Notes: generated by a model from the sequence alone, not told the origin. 22,594 nucleotides of DNA from CAZEER01 sp964511215 (GCA_964511215.1 CAZEER010000040.1:1-22594); one strand, 5' to 3'; counted from the first letter of the stretch, positions 1 through 9,109 are shown. Made by a program: numbers and translations.

Positions 1-227
1 CCTTCTAGTGAAATATCATTCATTTCTGAAGTATGTAAATACGGAGATATCATGATATGTCCATTGGTATATGGATATAAATTCATTAGAATAAAAAATT
101 CTTTACCACGAAATAATAATAGATTCTCCTTATCTTTGCTAGATTGTGATTTATAACAAAAAATACATCCTTCCTCTTTCGGGGTACGAATATAATCTAT
201 TCGCCACGGGGCCCAAAGCTTATTCAT
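1..227 (-). CDS. HIT family protein (partial, C-terminus outside window)
   Basis: The minus-strand frame opens with ATG at 227 and runs off the window start, giving about 75 N-terminal residues. It begins MNKLWAPWRIDYI, then has a CIFC pair (residues 22-25) that fits a zinc-binding knuckle, and later NLYPYTNGHIMISPY. This is the usual N-terminal half of HIT-domain nucleotide hydrolases or phosphorylases of the diadenosine polyphosphate type. The catalytic HxHxH motif would lie downstream, outside the window. The start overlaps the stop of the EF-G-like gene by 8 bases, so the two are probably cotranscribed and translationally coupled. The exact substrate cannot be told from this half. Confidence 0.85.
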   Translation of the reverse strand, partial: MNKLWAPWRIDYIRTPKEEGCIFCYKSQSSKDKENLLLFRGKEFFILMNLYPYTNGHIMISPYLHTSEMNDISLE

Positions 228-2295
228 CAACTGAGACTTGTCTCTTGCCTATAACTTTTTTCTCAAATTCTTTTGGCATTTTTTCATAATGGCTAAAGGA
301 TTCAGTATGAATGCCACGACCTCCTGTTAGAGAACGTATGGTTGTTGCGTAATGGTAAAGTTCAGCTTGAGGGACTTGTGCTTTTATTAATTGGAAATTT
401 CCCTCTGAATCCATACCCATAATTTTCCCCCTCTTACCAGAAATATCACCCATAATATCACCCATGAATTCTTCTGGAATTTTTACTTCAATATTCATAA
501 TTGGTTCTAGTAAGCAAGGCTGTGCACCTAAAAATGCTTCTCTAAAAGCATGCTTTCCTGCTGTTTGAAAAGCAATATCCTTAGAATCTACTGGATGCAT
601 TTTACCATCATAAAAATCAACTTTTAAATCTACCACCTTACACCCAGCTAAAATACCCTCCGAGCAAGCAGCATTTACACCCTTCTCAACTGAAGGGACA
701 AAAACACGGTCAACATTTTGTCCGACTAAAGACTGAGTAAAATCGATCCCTTCACCTCTTTGCTTAGGTTCAACTTTCATCCAAACCTCCGCAAATTGAC
801 CCGCTCCACCAGATTGTTTTTTATGTCTATATTTTGCCGCACCCTTTCCCATAATAGTTTCTCTGAAAGGAACCTTCGGCTCTTCTAATTGTATTTCTAT
901 ACCAAATCTTCGTTTTAAACGTTCTGTTGTTACAGTTAAATGCAGCTCACCTTGTCCAGAAATAATAGTTTGTTTTACTTCACTATCCACCCTGTAGACA
1001 AACGTAGGATCCTCCTCATGGAGAGTAGATAAACCAACTGCTAATTTTTCTTCATCACCTTTAGCAGTTGGCTTTATCGCCGCATGTATGTTTGGATTAG
1101 GCAAATCAATATCTGGCAGGGTCACATGTCTTCCTGAGCAGAGGGTATTACCAGTATGAGTATCTTTTAGCTTAACAACCCCGGCAATATCACCGGCTGA
1201 TAGTTGATCTAACTGGGTTCTATTTTTACCATTCAAAACAAACATTTGGCCAAAACGTTCATTGGTATTTCTATTTGTATTATAGTAATCACTCCCTGTT
1301 TTTACACTTCCCGAATAAACACGAAACAATGATAATTCTCCTACATGGGATTCAGACATGGTTTTAAAAATTTGGAGTACAGTCTCCGAGCCATCTAGAT
1401 TAACATCAACATTATTCCCTTCAGCATCACTTGCTGTAATTGTTTTTCTGTCATCGGGGGATGAACCATATTTTGATATAAAATCACAGACTCGTGCAAC
1501 ACCAACATTAGATGTTGCTGAAGTACAAAATAGGGGGATAAAAGTTTGATCTTGAATTGCACGATGAATTCCATTACGCATTTCTTCTTCAGAAAGACCA
1601 CCCTGATCAAAAAACTTTTCTAAAAGTGTATCATCAGATTCAGCAACATACTCAATTAATTCTTCATGAAGATCATGTACCTTCTGTTTCAAATCATCTG
1701 GCAAATCACTTTCTTTCATTAAACCAGATCCATCTGACTGATATGTAATTAATTCTGTTCTTAATACATCAACATTTTTATTATATCCAGGACCGGGGTT
1801 AACAGGTAATTGCATTGGGAAAACATTATTCCCGAATCGTCTTTTTGCCTGTGCTAAAATATCATCAAATTTTGTGTGCTCTCTATCTAATCCATTAACA
1901 ACCAGCATTTTGGGGATACCCAAGTTTGTAGCATGATTCCACATTGTTTCGGTACATACTTCAATACCGTTAACTGCATGAATAGTAATTAATGCCAAGT
2001 CTACCACACTTAAAGACCCAAGAGCCTCACCAATAAAATCTGAATAACCAGGAGTATCAATCATATTAAATTTTTTATCCATCCATTCCATATGTAATGG
2101 GGTAGAATGGATTGATATCTGTCTCGATTTTTCTGCAGGGTGGTAGTCCGACGTAGTCGACCCTTCTTCAATGGTTCCTAGACGATTGATTTCTCCACTT
2201 AGTTTAAGCATGGCTTCGGCTACACAGGTTTTCCCAGATGCGCCATGCCCTACAATTGCAAAGTTTCTAATATCAGATGACTTAAATTGTTTCAT
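220..2295 (-). CDS. EF-G-like translation GTPase (EF-G-2 type)
   Basis: This 691-residue protein has the full five-domain EF-G layout. The GTPase domain comes first, with a P-loop GHGASGKT at 16-23, switch II DTPGY at 80-84 and a G4 position NGLD at 134-137. Domains II to V follow to the C-terminus. The form matches the secondary EF-G-like family (EF-G-2/FusA2-like) rather than housekeeping EF-G: switch II has Tyr where EF-G has the catalytic His (DTPGH), and G4 reads NGLD rather than NKxD. A ribosome-dependent GTPase role is inferred from the family, and weaker or altered nucleotide use is possible. The ATG at 2295 has a clear AAGGA ribosome binding site at 2302-2306. The gene follows a probable terminator and is transcribed with the HIT gene. 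Confidence 0.88.
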   Translation of the reverse strand: MKQFKSSDIRNFAIVGHGASGKTCVAEAMLKLSGEINRLGTIEEGSTTSDYHPAEKSRQISIHSTPLHMEWMDKKFNMIDTPGYSDFIGEALGSLSVVDLALITIHAVNGIEVCTETMWNHATNLGIPKMLVVNGLDREHTKFDDILAQAKRRFGNNVFPMQLPVNPGPGYNKNVDVLRTELITYQSDGSGLMKESDLPDDLKQKVHDLHEELIEYVAESDDTLLEKFFDQGGLSEEEMRNGIHRAIQDQTFIPLFCTSATSNVGVARVCDFISKYGSSPDDRKTITASDAEGNNVDVNLDGSETVLQIFKTMSESHVGELSLFRVYSGSVKTGSDYYNTNRNTNERFGQMFVLNGKNRTQLDQLSAGDIAGVVKLKDTHTGNTLCSGRHVTLPDIDLPNPNIHAAIKPTAKGDEEKLAVGLSTLHEEDPTFVYRVDSEVKQTIISGQGELHLTVTTERLKRRFGIEIQLEEPKVPFRETIMGKGAAKYRHKKQSGGAGQFAEVWMKVEPKQRGEGIDFTQSLVGQNVDRVFVPSVEKGVNAACSEGILAGCKVVDLKVDFYDGKMHPVDSKDIAFQTAGKHAFREAFLGAQPCLLEPIMNIEVKIPEEFMGDIMGDISGKRGKIMGMDSEGNFQLIKAQVPQAELYHYATTIRSLTGGRGIHTESFSHYEKMPKEFEKKVIGKRQVSVDE

Positions 2296-2300
2296 ATAAT

Positions 2301-2318
2301 ATCCTTGTTCAAATTATA
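2301..2318 (-). promoter_or_regulatory. Candidate -10 box and ribosome binding site of the EF-G-like gene
   Basis: Reading the minus strand, TATAAT (2313-2318) lies just upstream of AAGGAT (2301-2306), which is 5 bases from the ATG at 2295. The ribosome binding site is good. The promoter is weaker because no convincing -35 is visible: that position would fall inside the preceding hairpin. A leader this short would leave little room, so the -10 call is tentative. Confidence 0.4.
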
Positions 2319-2336
2319 TAGTGTTAATAGGAAAAG

Positions 2337-2358
2337 GGATGATTGTAAAAAATCATCC
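2337..2358 (-). terminator. Hairpin, probable terminator of the sfsA-to-2376 operon
   Basis: There is a perfect 8-bp inverted repeat, GGATGATT (2337-2344) and AATCATCC (2351-2358), with a 6-base loop. It starts 18 bases after the stop of the small gene at 2376-2636. On the minus strand it is followed by CTTTTCCTATT, a short imperfect T run, which fits a modest intrinsic terminator between this operon and the EF-G-like gene. Confidence 0.6.
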
Positions 2359-2375
2359 AACCAAAATCTAGAAAA

Positions 2376-2636
2376 TTATAAGTTAGGAGATTTAGAATTT
2401 TCAATATACTCACGCAAGGCTGGTACAATATAGATTTCATCTAAATTATAATCCATAACACCCAATGCTAAAATTTTTAACCGTTGCTCTAAAGGTTTCA
2501 TTTTATTTATAACAATCACTTTTTTGTTATTAACGATACATGTACCTCCTAAAAAATCTCCCTTCCCTTTTAAAATTCTTAGTCCTAAACGTTGAATAAG
2601 CTGCTCAAATTCATCATATAATTTTTCTCTTTTCAT
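2376..2636 (-). CDS. Small conserved-looking hypothetical protein (86 aa)
   Basis: This is a soluble, charged protein of 86 residues with no signal peptide or membrane segment. Features that resemble a recurring family in FCB-group genomes are KGDFLGGTCIVNNKKVIVIN in the first half, then KPLEQRLKILA and a terminal YIVPALREYIE stretch. The function is unknown to me. The ATG overlaps the stop of the upstream mannose-1-phosphate guanylyltransferase gene by one base (TAATG), which points to translational coupling and supports its being a real gene. It is the last gene before the hairpin at 2337-2358. Confidence 0.7.
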   Translation of the reverse strand: MKREKLYDEFEQLIQRLGLRILKGKGDFLGGTCIVNNKKVIVINKMKPLEQRLKILALGVMDYNLDEIYIVPALREYIENSKSPNL

Positions 2637-3430
2637 TAAATAAGATTCTTTTGCCCATTTTCTTTCAAATCTTTTACAAGAAATTTTACATCTTCTACAT
2701 TATCTTTATGTACAATCAATGTGGCATCTTCTGTGTTTACTACCACGATATCATCAAGACCTAAAATTGCTGTAAACTTGTCCTTTGAATGAATTAGGTT
2801 ATTGTTACCCTTAAGAATCTTACCACTCCCTCTAATGATATTGCCATCTTTATTTTTATTTAATACTTCACGCAATGCATTCCATGATCCTATATCATTC
2901 CACTTAAATTCTCCGGGTATTACATAGATATTTTTTGCTTTCTCTAATAGACCATAGTCAATTGATTCTGGATCAATATAATTCCAAATATCCTCAAAAT
3001 CTTTTCCTGCATCGAGTTTTATCGCAATTTTATTTAATGATGCATGAAGTTCAGGCATATGAAGCTGTAAACTTTTCATAAATGTTTTAACCTTCCAGAA
3101 AAAAATGCCAGCATTCCATAAAAAATCACCGCTAGAAATAAACCGCTCTGCTAGTTTTTTATGAGGTTTTTCTGCAAATGTTTTGACATTAAATGCATTC
3201 ATATATTCCATTTCACTATTTTCATCATATTGAATATATCCGTAACCTGTTGCTGGATATGTGGGTTTGATGCCAATAGTTACCAAAAATGGATTTTTTC
3301 TGGCAAGATGATCTGCAGTATTTAAAGTTTTTATAAATTTTTGGTGTCCAACAATTAAATGATCTGCAGGAAAAACTCCCATAACTTCCTCAGGATCAAT
3401 TAAAGAAAAATAGGCTGCCATCATCCCAAT
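2636..3430 (-). CDS. Mannose-1-phosphate guanylyltransferase, N-terminus lost in gap
   Basis: The last 264 residues of a GDP-mannose pyrophosphorylase are visible. It makes GDP-mannose from mannose-1-phosphate and GTP, a precursor for surface polysaccharides. Visible motifs are FPADHLI near the broken edge, FAEKP, WNAGIFFW and WNDIGSW, followed by a C-terminal left-handed helix region. There is no fused isomerase cupin, so this is the short single-function form (about 350-360 residues in the family). The nucleotide-binding signature GGxGTRxWPxSR and roughly 90-100 N-terminal residues are missing because the sequence runs into the N gap at 3431. The start therefore cannot be placed. The stop is shared (TAATG) with the next gene. 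Confidence 0.88.
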   Translation of the reverse strand: MGMMAAYFSLIDPEEVMGVFPADHLIVGHQKFIKTLNTADHLARKNPFLVTIGIKPTYPATGYGYIQYDENSEMEYMNAFNVKTFAEKPHKKLAERFISSGDFLWNAGIFFWKVKTFMKSLQLHMPELHASLNKIAIKLDAGKDFEDIWNYIDPESIDYGLLEKAKNIYVIPGEFKWNDIGSWNALREVLNKNKDGNIIRGSGKILKGNNNLIHSKDKFTAILGLDDIVVVNTEDATLIVHKDNVEDVKFLVKDLKENGQKNLI

Positions 3431-3530
3431 NNNNNNNNNNNNNNNNNNNNNNNNNNNNNNNNNNNNNNNNNNNNNNNNNNNNNNNNNNNNNNNNNNNNNN
3501 NNNNNNNNNNNNNNNNNNNNNNNNNNNNNN
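3431..3530. other. Assembly gap (100 N)
   Basis: Exactly 100 undetermined bases lie here. A round 100 is the usual placeholder for a scaffold gap of unknown size. The two sides encode different proteins in the same reading frame by chance. The missing N-terminus of the guanylyltransferase alone needs about 280 bases, so the real missing stretch must be longer than shown. Confidence 0.97.
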
Positions 3531-5152
3531 GCTCTTATTTTTATTGTATCAGGATATACTTGAAACCATTCTGCTGGTAGAAAAGGATCTATCGTTCCAG
3601 TTGAATGTTTGTTGTCACCATTTAAATCTTGGAAAAAAAATAGATTATAATTGTCTTCTGGTAATTCATTTATCCTGATAGTTCCCAATGACTTTACATT
3701 AGTTCTATAAATAGTAGATTCTTTTTCTATTTCACTTAATTCAACGACCAATTGCATTGGCGTTTTATTTATAGGATTAACTATCAATGATCCAAATCGT
3801 TGAAATTCAGTTGTTTTAAAAGTAATTGTTGTCAATGAATCTTTTAAAGGAGCTCCATAAACCTGGGCAATTGAGTCTTTTTTAATTATTAAGGAATATA
3901 ATGTTTTTGGCTTCCAATTATTATTTGGTAATAAATTCACTGAAAGGGGTGATGTCCATATAGCATCCAATTTTATAGATAAAGAATCTTCCATAATAAT
4001 AAAAGCACCCTTGGAATTTTCATAATCAACTATGCTTGAGAAAACTACTTTTAATGGTACGATACTATCCTGTTCTACATTTACCACATGCTTTTCTTGT
4101 GGATAAATAACACTAATGGCAGTTGTATCTGTAGTTGTGTCCATTTTTATTTTTATTAAACTTGAATCAATTACTGAACTCTCGTCAATACTTATACCAG
4201 ATGTATTTATTGAAATATAATCACTAATTAATTTATCTGTAATAAAATTTATTTTTTTTTTGTCCAATGGATCATTAAAAATATTTAAATCTGCTTGTGT
4301 TAGATCCGAATAAATCACATTCAGTGACATATTATCTATCATGCCAATTATATCTTTGGAGAATGTTATTTGACCCCATGCACCTTTCATCCATTCAGCA
4401 CTAACCATTTTTAGTGCATTGGATTGGGTAGGAATTCGAATATCTACATTATTTAATTGTTCTTGATCTTTTAATTCTAAATGCGGTTTCCAACTCATAC
4501 CATAAACCATCCTATCAGGTATAATCTGTAAACCAGAAATTGACTGATCCACAGCAGCAAGGCGGTATGTCCCAGAAGATAAATATTTAAATTCATAATC
4601 CCCCGAGTCTCCAGTATCCACTACATAATCTGGTAAACGTTTATAGAATTGGTAACTATCTGATTCTTCCTTGATTTTCCAAAGATTAACAGACGATAAA
4701 TTAGGATAGTAAACTTTACCACTAATTGATGCCCCATCAATTTTATCACCCGTTGAGAATGCGATTTGAATACTTTGAGAAAGTTTCACTTTATGCTCAT
4801 CGGTTAAGTCCCTATTGATTATAATTATATATGTCTGGTTTTTCGGAAGAGACTCCGGAAATTCAATAAATACTCTTCTGCCTTTATAAATAATTTGCGG
4901 TAGATCTGGTAAGTATGGTAGAACACGGATTGCTTTATCTACAGTTTTTGCATCTAAATACTCTGAAAAAATTAGTTCAACTCGACCACCTTTAAATTGT
5001 GTGGATCTATTAGCTGGAATTGTCTCAATTAATTCAGGTGGGATTGTATCTTTCTCGCCTCCAGATGGGGACATTATTGCAGCACATGACCAATAGATTA
5101 AAATTCCCAGTAATGGAGAAAAATATTTTATATAATTAAGGAGCAAATTCAA
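3531..5152 (-). CDS. Ig-like domain lipoprotein, C-terminus lost in gap
   Basis: About 540 residues are visible. The N-terminus has a hydrophobic segment ending ILIYWSC, a loose lipobox with Cys at residue 23, followed by GGEKDTIPPELI. That opening is typical of Bacterial Ig-like (Big_5/SbsA-type) lipoproteins of FCB bacteria. The first Ig-like domain covers roughly residues 35-135 (IPANRST, VELIFSEYLD, YIIIINRDLTD, IAFSTGD). A beta-rich carboxypeptidase-regulatory-like stretch follows, then a second Ig-like region near residues 350-450. The protein is expected to sit in the periplasm or on the cell surface, and no enzymatic motif is seen. The start is TTG, since an in-frame stop just upstream leaves no ATG. 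It lies 4 bases after sfsA. The C-terminus is lost in the N gap after residue 540. Confidence 0.78.
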
Positions 5153-5156
5153 TTTC

Positions 5157-5861
5157 TTAAAATTTCATTAAATTTACAGGGATCTCTTTATTAAATGTTA
5201 TTGCTGTTTTTTTAATATTCAATGTAATGCACCATACTCTAACACCATGGATATATGCGTCATAAAGTGCATTGGAAAATACAGGGTCTCGTGATGTCAT
5301 TGGTTGAAATAAATTTGCGTCTGATCTTTGACAAACAAATAATACACCAGCTTCAGCACCTTCATTTTTTAACTGCTTTAGTAGTAAAACATGCCGGAGG
5401 CCTCGTTTAGTTATAGCATCTGGGAATTGTGCAATGCCATTCTCAACAAACGTAACTGATTTAACTTCTAAATAAAAGGGAATCCCTTTTTTATTTTTTA
5501 ATAAAAAATCAATTCGATGATTTTTGATTGGAATTTCTGAACGAATAAATGTTAAATCATTTAGAAAAATAAACTCCTTTTTCTCTAGAGATTTTCTAAC
5601 AAATTGGTTAGGGAATGTTGAGACAAGAGAAATAAGTTTCCCATTGTATTCTACCATCACTGTAGAATATTTTGTTTTACGATTGGACCCATCAGGTGCT
5701 GGTCGAACTAATAATGTTGCACCCGGTAATAATAATTCTTTAAGTCGACCAGGGTCAGGTAAATGGCTTTGATATAATTTGTTTTTGATCTTTATAATAG
5801 TAATAAAACGGTTGGGACGATCAACAAAAGTTGCAGTAATTAGAGGACCTTTAATTTTCAT
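5157..5861 (-). CDS. sfsA: SfsA family protein (sugar fermentation stimulation protein A)
   Basis: This 234-residue protein has the normal family length. It carries SHLPDPGRLKELLLPG (32-47), which lies in the N-terminal OB-like part. The nuclease-like core has RIDFLL with D118, then YLEVKSV with E132 and K134, a PD-(D/E)xK arrangement, followed by FPDAITKRGLRH. SfsA proteins are annotated as regulators of maltose metabolism in E. coli, but the fold suggests a nucleic-acid-binding or nuclease-related role. The actual function is unsettled. The gene leads the minus-strand operon with the Ig-like lipoprotein and is divergent from the tyrosine operon. The ATG at 5861 has only a weak AAGAAA ribosome binding site. 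Confidence 0.92.
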   Translation of the reverse strand: MKIKGPLITATFVDRPNRFITIIKIKNKLYQSHLPDPGRLKELLLPGATLLVRPAPDGSNRKTKYSTVMVEYNGKLISLVSTFPNQFVRKSLEKKEFIFLNDLTFIRSEIPIKNHRIDFLLKNKKGIPFYLEVKSVTFVENGIAQFPDAITKRGLRHVLLLKQLKNEGAEAGVLFVCQRSDANLFQPMTSRDPVFSNALYDAYIHGVRVWCITLNIKKTAITFNKEIPVNLMKF

Positions 5862-5939
5862 TAAAAAATTTTCTTTATTATCTATAATTACAAAATCAAT
5901 AATTCTATTTAAATTTTAGTCTATAAAAATATAAGTAAC
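5862..5939. promoter_or_regulatory. Divergent promoter region, sfsA / tyrosine operon
   Basis: This 78-base AT-rich spacer lies between two divergently transcribed operons and must carry both promoters. I see several A/T runs but no confident -10/-35 pair and no clear operator palindrome. The tyrosine operon start at 5940 lacks a strong Shine-Dalgarno sequence. Confidence 0.5.
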
Positions 5940-7025
5940 ATGCCTCTTGTTCCATCATATATTAAAAGACTAGCAAATTACAAACCCGGTAAGCCAATAG
6001 ATGAGGCCCGTAGAGAATTAGGCATAGAAAATATAATTAAACTTGCATCAAATGAAAATCCACTTGGGGCATCTCCTTTAGCTATTGCGGCAATTCAAAA
6101 TTCATTAGATAGTATACATCGATATCCAGATGCATCAGGATTTAACCTGAGAAAAAAGCTTGCCAAAAAATTTAATGTAGAGATAGAAAATGTTGTTCTT
6201 GGAGCCGGTTCTGAAGGAATTATGTCAACTATTATGAGGACTTTTTTACTTAATGATGATGAGATCATCAGCGCACAAAATTCCTTTATTGGATTTCAGG
6301 TACTGGCGAATGCTTCAGGCCGTCGAATTCATTGGGTTCCAATGAAAGATTATCACTATGACTTAGAAGCTATGATAAAAAAAATTACCGATTACACTAA
6401 AATTATATATATTGCTAACCCTGATAATCCTATGGGAACTTATATTACCAAAGACCAATTTGATTATTTTTATAAATATATTCCAGAAAGGGTTTTAATT
6501 ATTCTTGATGAAGCTTATTTTGAATTTGCAAATGAAATATTGGATTATCCTGACTCCATGTCATATAGGTATGATAATGTAATTACCTTACGTAGTTTTT
6601 CAAAGGCCTATGGTCTTGGAGGAATAAGAATTGGGTATGGCCTAGCCCATAATGAATTAATTTCAAATCTACTTAAAGTAAAAGTTCCATTCGAGCCATC
6701 TAGTATTGCTCAGGCTGCTGGATTAGCAGCTTTAGATGATTTTAATTTTCTTCAAAAAACAATTGAAACGAATAATCATGGTATGGATTATCTAAAAAGT
6801 GAATTTGATATAATGAATATACTCTATATACCTTCGGCTGCTAATTTTATTACAACTATATGGGAATCAGAAGACCAGGCATTAACCATAACTAATAAAT
6901 TATTGGATAATGGTATAATTGTTCGTCACTTATCATCTTTTGGATGGCCTGGATGTATACGTATCTCTATTGGTCTTGAAGGAGAAAATAATAGATTAAT
7001 TTCTAATCTCAGAAAAATCTTATGA
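5940..7025 (+). CDS. HisC-like PLP aminotransferase, likely tyrosine/aromatic aminotransferase
   Basis: This is a fold-type I aminotransferase of 361 residues. SNENPLG (38-44), N160 in ANPDNPMGT, D190 in LDEAYFEF, the PLP lysine K222 in RSFSKAYGLGGIRIGYG and the substrate-carboxylate arginine R341 in RISIG are all present. By sequence it belongs to the histidinol-phosphate aminotransferase family. Its position argues otherwise: it is first in an operon with hppD and overlaps it by 4 bases (ATGA), and no other histidine gene is nearby. I infer that it converts tyrosine to 4-hydroxyphenylpyruvate, since HisC-family enzymes commonly accept aromatic amino acids. A double role in histidine synthesis remains possible. 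Confidence 0.85.
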   Translation: MPLVPSYIKRLANYKPGKPIDEARRELGIENIIKLASNENPLGASPLAIAAIQNSLDSIHRYPDASGFNLRKKLAKKFNVEIENVVLGAGSEGIMSTIMRTFLLNDDEIISAQNSFIGFQVLANASGRRIHWVPMKDYHYDLEAMIKKITDYTKIIYIANPDNPMGTYITKDQFDYFYKYIPERVLIILDEAYFEFANEILDYPDSMSYRYDNVITLRSFSKAYGLGGIRIGYGLAHNELISNLLKVKVPFEPSSIAQAAGLAALDDFNFLQKTIETNNHGMDYLKSEFDIMNILYIPSAANFITTIWESEDQALTITNKLLDNGIIVRHLSSFGWPGCIRISIGLEGENNRLISNLRKIL

Positions 7026-8116
7026 CCAAAAACACTTATTCTATAAATGGGTTTAACCATTGCGAGTTTTATGTTAGCAATGCAAAACAAACAGCTCATT
7101 TTTATCATAGCACTATGGGATTTAAACCTATTGCCTACCAAGGACTCGAAACAGGTTGCCGAGATAGAGTTAGCTACGTTTTAAACCAAAACAATATAAA
7201 TCTGGTTATAACATCCCCACTTGAAAAAGGTACAGCTATAGGTACCCATATTGACAAGCATGGAGATGGTGTAAAAGATGTAGCATTTACTGTAGATGAT
7301 TCTCAATGTGCATGGGAAACATCAATTGCTCGAGGAGCAAAAAGTGTTCTCAAACCTAAGTTAATAAAAGATAGTGATGGAGAAGCAATAATCTCAGCAA
7401 TAGAAACCTTTGGAGATACGATTCATACATTTGTTGAAAATAAAAATTACTCTGGACCATTTTTACCAGGATTTGAATCTTATAATCATTCATCTAAAAC
7501 TAGGCCTATTGGGCTAATACATATTGATCATATTGTAGGTAATCAACCTGATGGGAAAATGAGTACAGTATGTGATTTTTATACTAAAGTATTTGGCTGG
7601 CATCGATTCTGGAGCGTTGATGATAAAGATATCAATACAAAATATTCTGCACTTCGATCTATCGTAATGGCAAATGATAATGAAATCATAAAAATGCCGA
7701 TTAATGAACCAGCAGATGGGTTAAAAAAATCTCAAATTCAAGAATTTATTGACTATTATGAGACTGGTGGAGTGCAACACCTCGCATTATCAACTAAAGA
7801 TATAATTAAAACTGTAAGAATAATGCAAGAAAATGGAGTGGATTTTCTGCCGACACCAAAATCATATTATGAGAACCTTGAGCAACGTATTGAAAATATT
7901 GAGGAAGATATTGATACTTTAGCAGAACTTGGTATCCTAGTAGACAACGATGAGAATGGATACATGCTCCAAATTTTTACTAGGCCACTCCAAGATCGAC
8001 CAACTCTATTTTTCGAAGTTATACAAAGAAAAGGATCTAATAGTTTTGGGAAAGGAAACTTTAAGGCATTATTTAAATCTATCGAAAGAGAACAAAATAA
8101 AAGAGGAAATCTTTAA
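7022..8116 (+). CDS. hppD: 4-hydroxyphenylpyruvate dioxygenase
   Basis: This 364-residue iron(II) dioxygenase turns 4-hydroxyphenylpyruvate into homogentisate and CO2. Two vicinal-oxygen-chelate halves are visible, from about residue 10 and from about 165. The metal triad is complete: H170 (HIDHIVGN), H253 (GVQHLAL) and E332 (FFEVIQR). The C-terminal FGKGNFKALFKSIEREQ is the family's diagnostic tail, which distinguishes it from hydroxymandelate synthase-like relatives. The ATG overlaps the aminotransferase stop (ATGA), and the stop directly abuts the fumarylacetoacetase ATG. Length and motifs are fully regular. Confidence 0.96.
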   Translation: MTKNTYSINGFNHCEFYVSNAKQTAHFYHSTMGFKPIAYQGLETGCRDRVSYVLNQNNINLVITSPLEKGTAIGTHIDKHGDGVKDVAFTVDDSQCAWETSIARGAKSVLKPKLIKDSDGEAIISAIETFGDTIHTFVENKNYSGPFLPGFESYNHSSKTRPIGLIHIDHIVGNQPDGKMSTVCDFYTKVFGWHRFWSVDDKDINTKYSALRSIVMANDNEIIKMPINEPADGLKKSQIQEFIDYYETGGVQHLALSTKDIIKTVRIMQENGVDFLPTPKSYYENLEQRIENIEEDIDTLAELGILVDNDENGYMLQIFTRPLQDRPTLFFEVIQRKGSNSFGKGNFKALFKSIEREQNKRGNL

Positions 8117-9103
8117 ATGAAATTTGTTACGTTTACTTATCATAATAGCTCTAAACCTCGATTTGGGTTTATCAAAGAAGATTATATATTTGATATTATA
8201 CAATCTGGGGTATGGATCAATGAAAATTCTGGTAATTCAACCTTTCTAGATATACCATTTTCCTTAAAGGATGCACTTGAGAATTGGCAATATAACTTAG
8301 AACGATTTAAAGAAATGGATGAGCTTCTTTCTATTAATGATTTAACATCATACATTGTGGATGGTAAATGTATTGCAATTTTAAAATCAAAAGTCAATCT
8401 TTTGGCACCAGTACATAATCCTCAATCATTCAGAGATTTCTATGCTTTCGAGCAGCATGTACGCGCTGCTAGAAAACTACGTGGATTGGATATGCATCCA
8501 GATTGGTTCAAAATACCAATTTTTTATTTTTCTAACCCTGTCGCACTTTATGGTCATAATGCTGAAATACCATATCCAAAGGGAACCCGTGAATTAGATT
8601 TTGAATTAGAATTTGCAGTTATTATAGCAAAAGGGGGAATCAATATATCTAATAAAGATGCTAAAAATTATATCGCAGGTTATACCATCTGTAATGATTG
8701 GTCTGCGAGAGACCTACAACGTGAAGAAATGGCTATGAATCTTGGTCCTGCTAAAGGCAAAGATTTTGCCACTAGCTTTGGTCCTTACATGGTCACTCCT
8801 GATGAGATTGAAGATAATTGGGGAAAAGATGGGAAGCTTCATCTTCGGATGACATGTAAGGTTAATGGCAAATTAATTTCTGAGGGTAACACAAATGATC
8901 TTTTCCATCCATTTGAAAAAATGATTGAACGTGCTTCCATGAATACAAAACTACTATCAGGTGACTATATAGGCTCGGGAACTGTTGGTACGGGTTGTAT
9001 ACTAGAACTTAGGCCTGAAAATACCGGAGGCTGGATTAAAAAAGGCGATGTTGTTACACTTGAGATAGATCGCCTAGGTGTTTTAGAAAATATTATAGTA
9101 TAA
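8117..9103 (+). CDS. Fumarylacetoacetase
   Basis: This 328-residue FAH-family hydrolase is expected to split fumarylacetoacetate into fumarate and acetoacetate, the last step of the pathway. The metal and catalytic residues match the FAH pattern in spacing: D107 and H114 in RDFYAFEQHV, E163 and E165 in ELDFELEFA, and D194 in ICNDWSARD. GPAKGKDFATSFGP and GSGTVGTGCILEL follow. The N-terminal part (1-95) is the usual smaller SH3-like domain. The start lies immediately after the hppD stop with AGAGGA upstream as ribosome binding site. Action on maleylacetoacetate directly is also conceivable because no isomerase gene is present here. Confidence 0.93.
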   Translation: MKFVTFTYHNSSKPRFGFIKEDYIFDIIQSGVWINENSGNSTFLDIPFSLKDALENWQYNLERFKEMDELLSINDLTSYIVDGKCIAILKSKVNLLAPVHNPQSFRDFYAFEQHVRAARKLRGLDMHPDWFKIPIFYFSNPVALYGHNAEIPYPKGTRELDFELEFAVIIAKGGINISNKDAKNYIAGYTICNDWSARDLQREEMAMNLGPAKGKDFATSFGPYMVTPDEIEDNWGKDGKLHLRMTCKVNGKLISEGNTNDLFHPFEKMIERASMNTKLLSGDYIGSGTVGTGCILELRPENTGGWIKKGDVVTLEIDRLGVLENIIV

Positions 9104-9109
9104 TTCAGT

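Noticed and set aside
2636..5152. A single 838-residue lipoprotein-guanylyltransferase fusion.
   Set aside because: The two halves are joined only by 100 N, and each is an incomplete member of an unrelated family.
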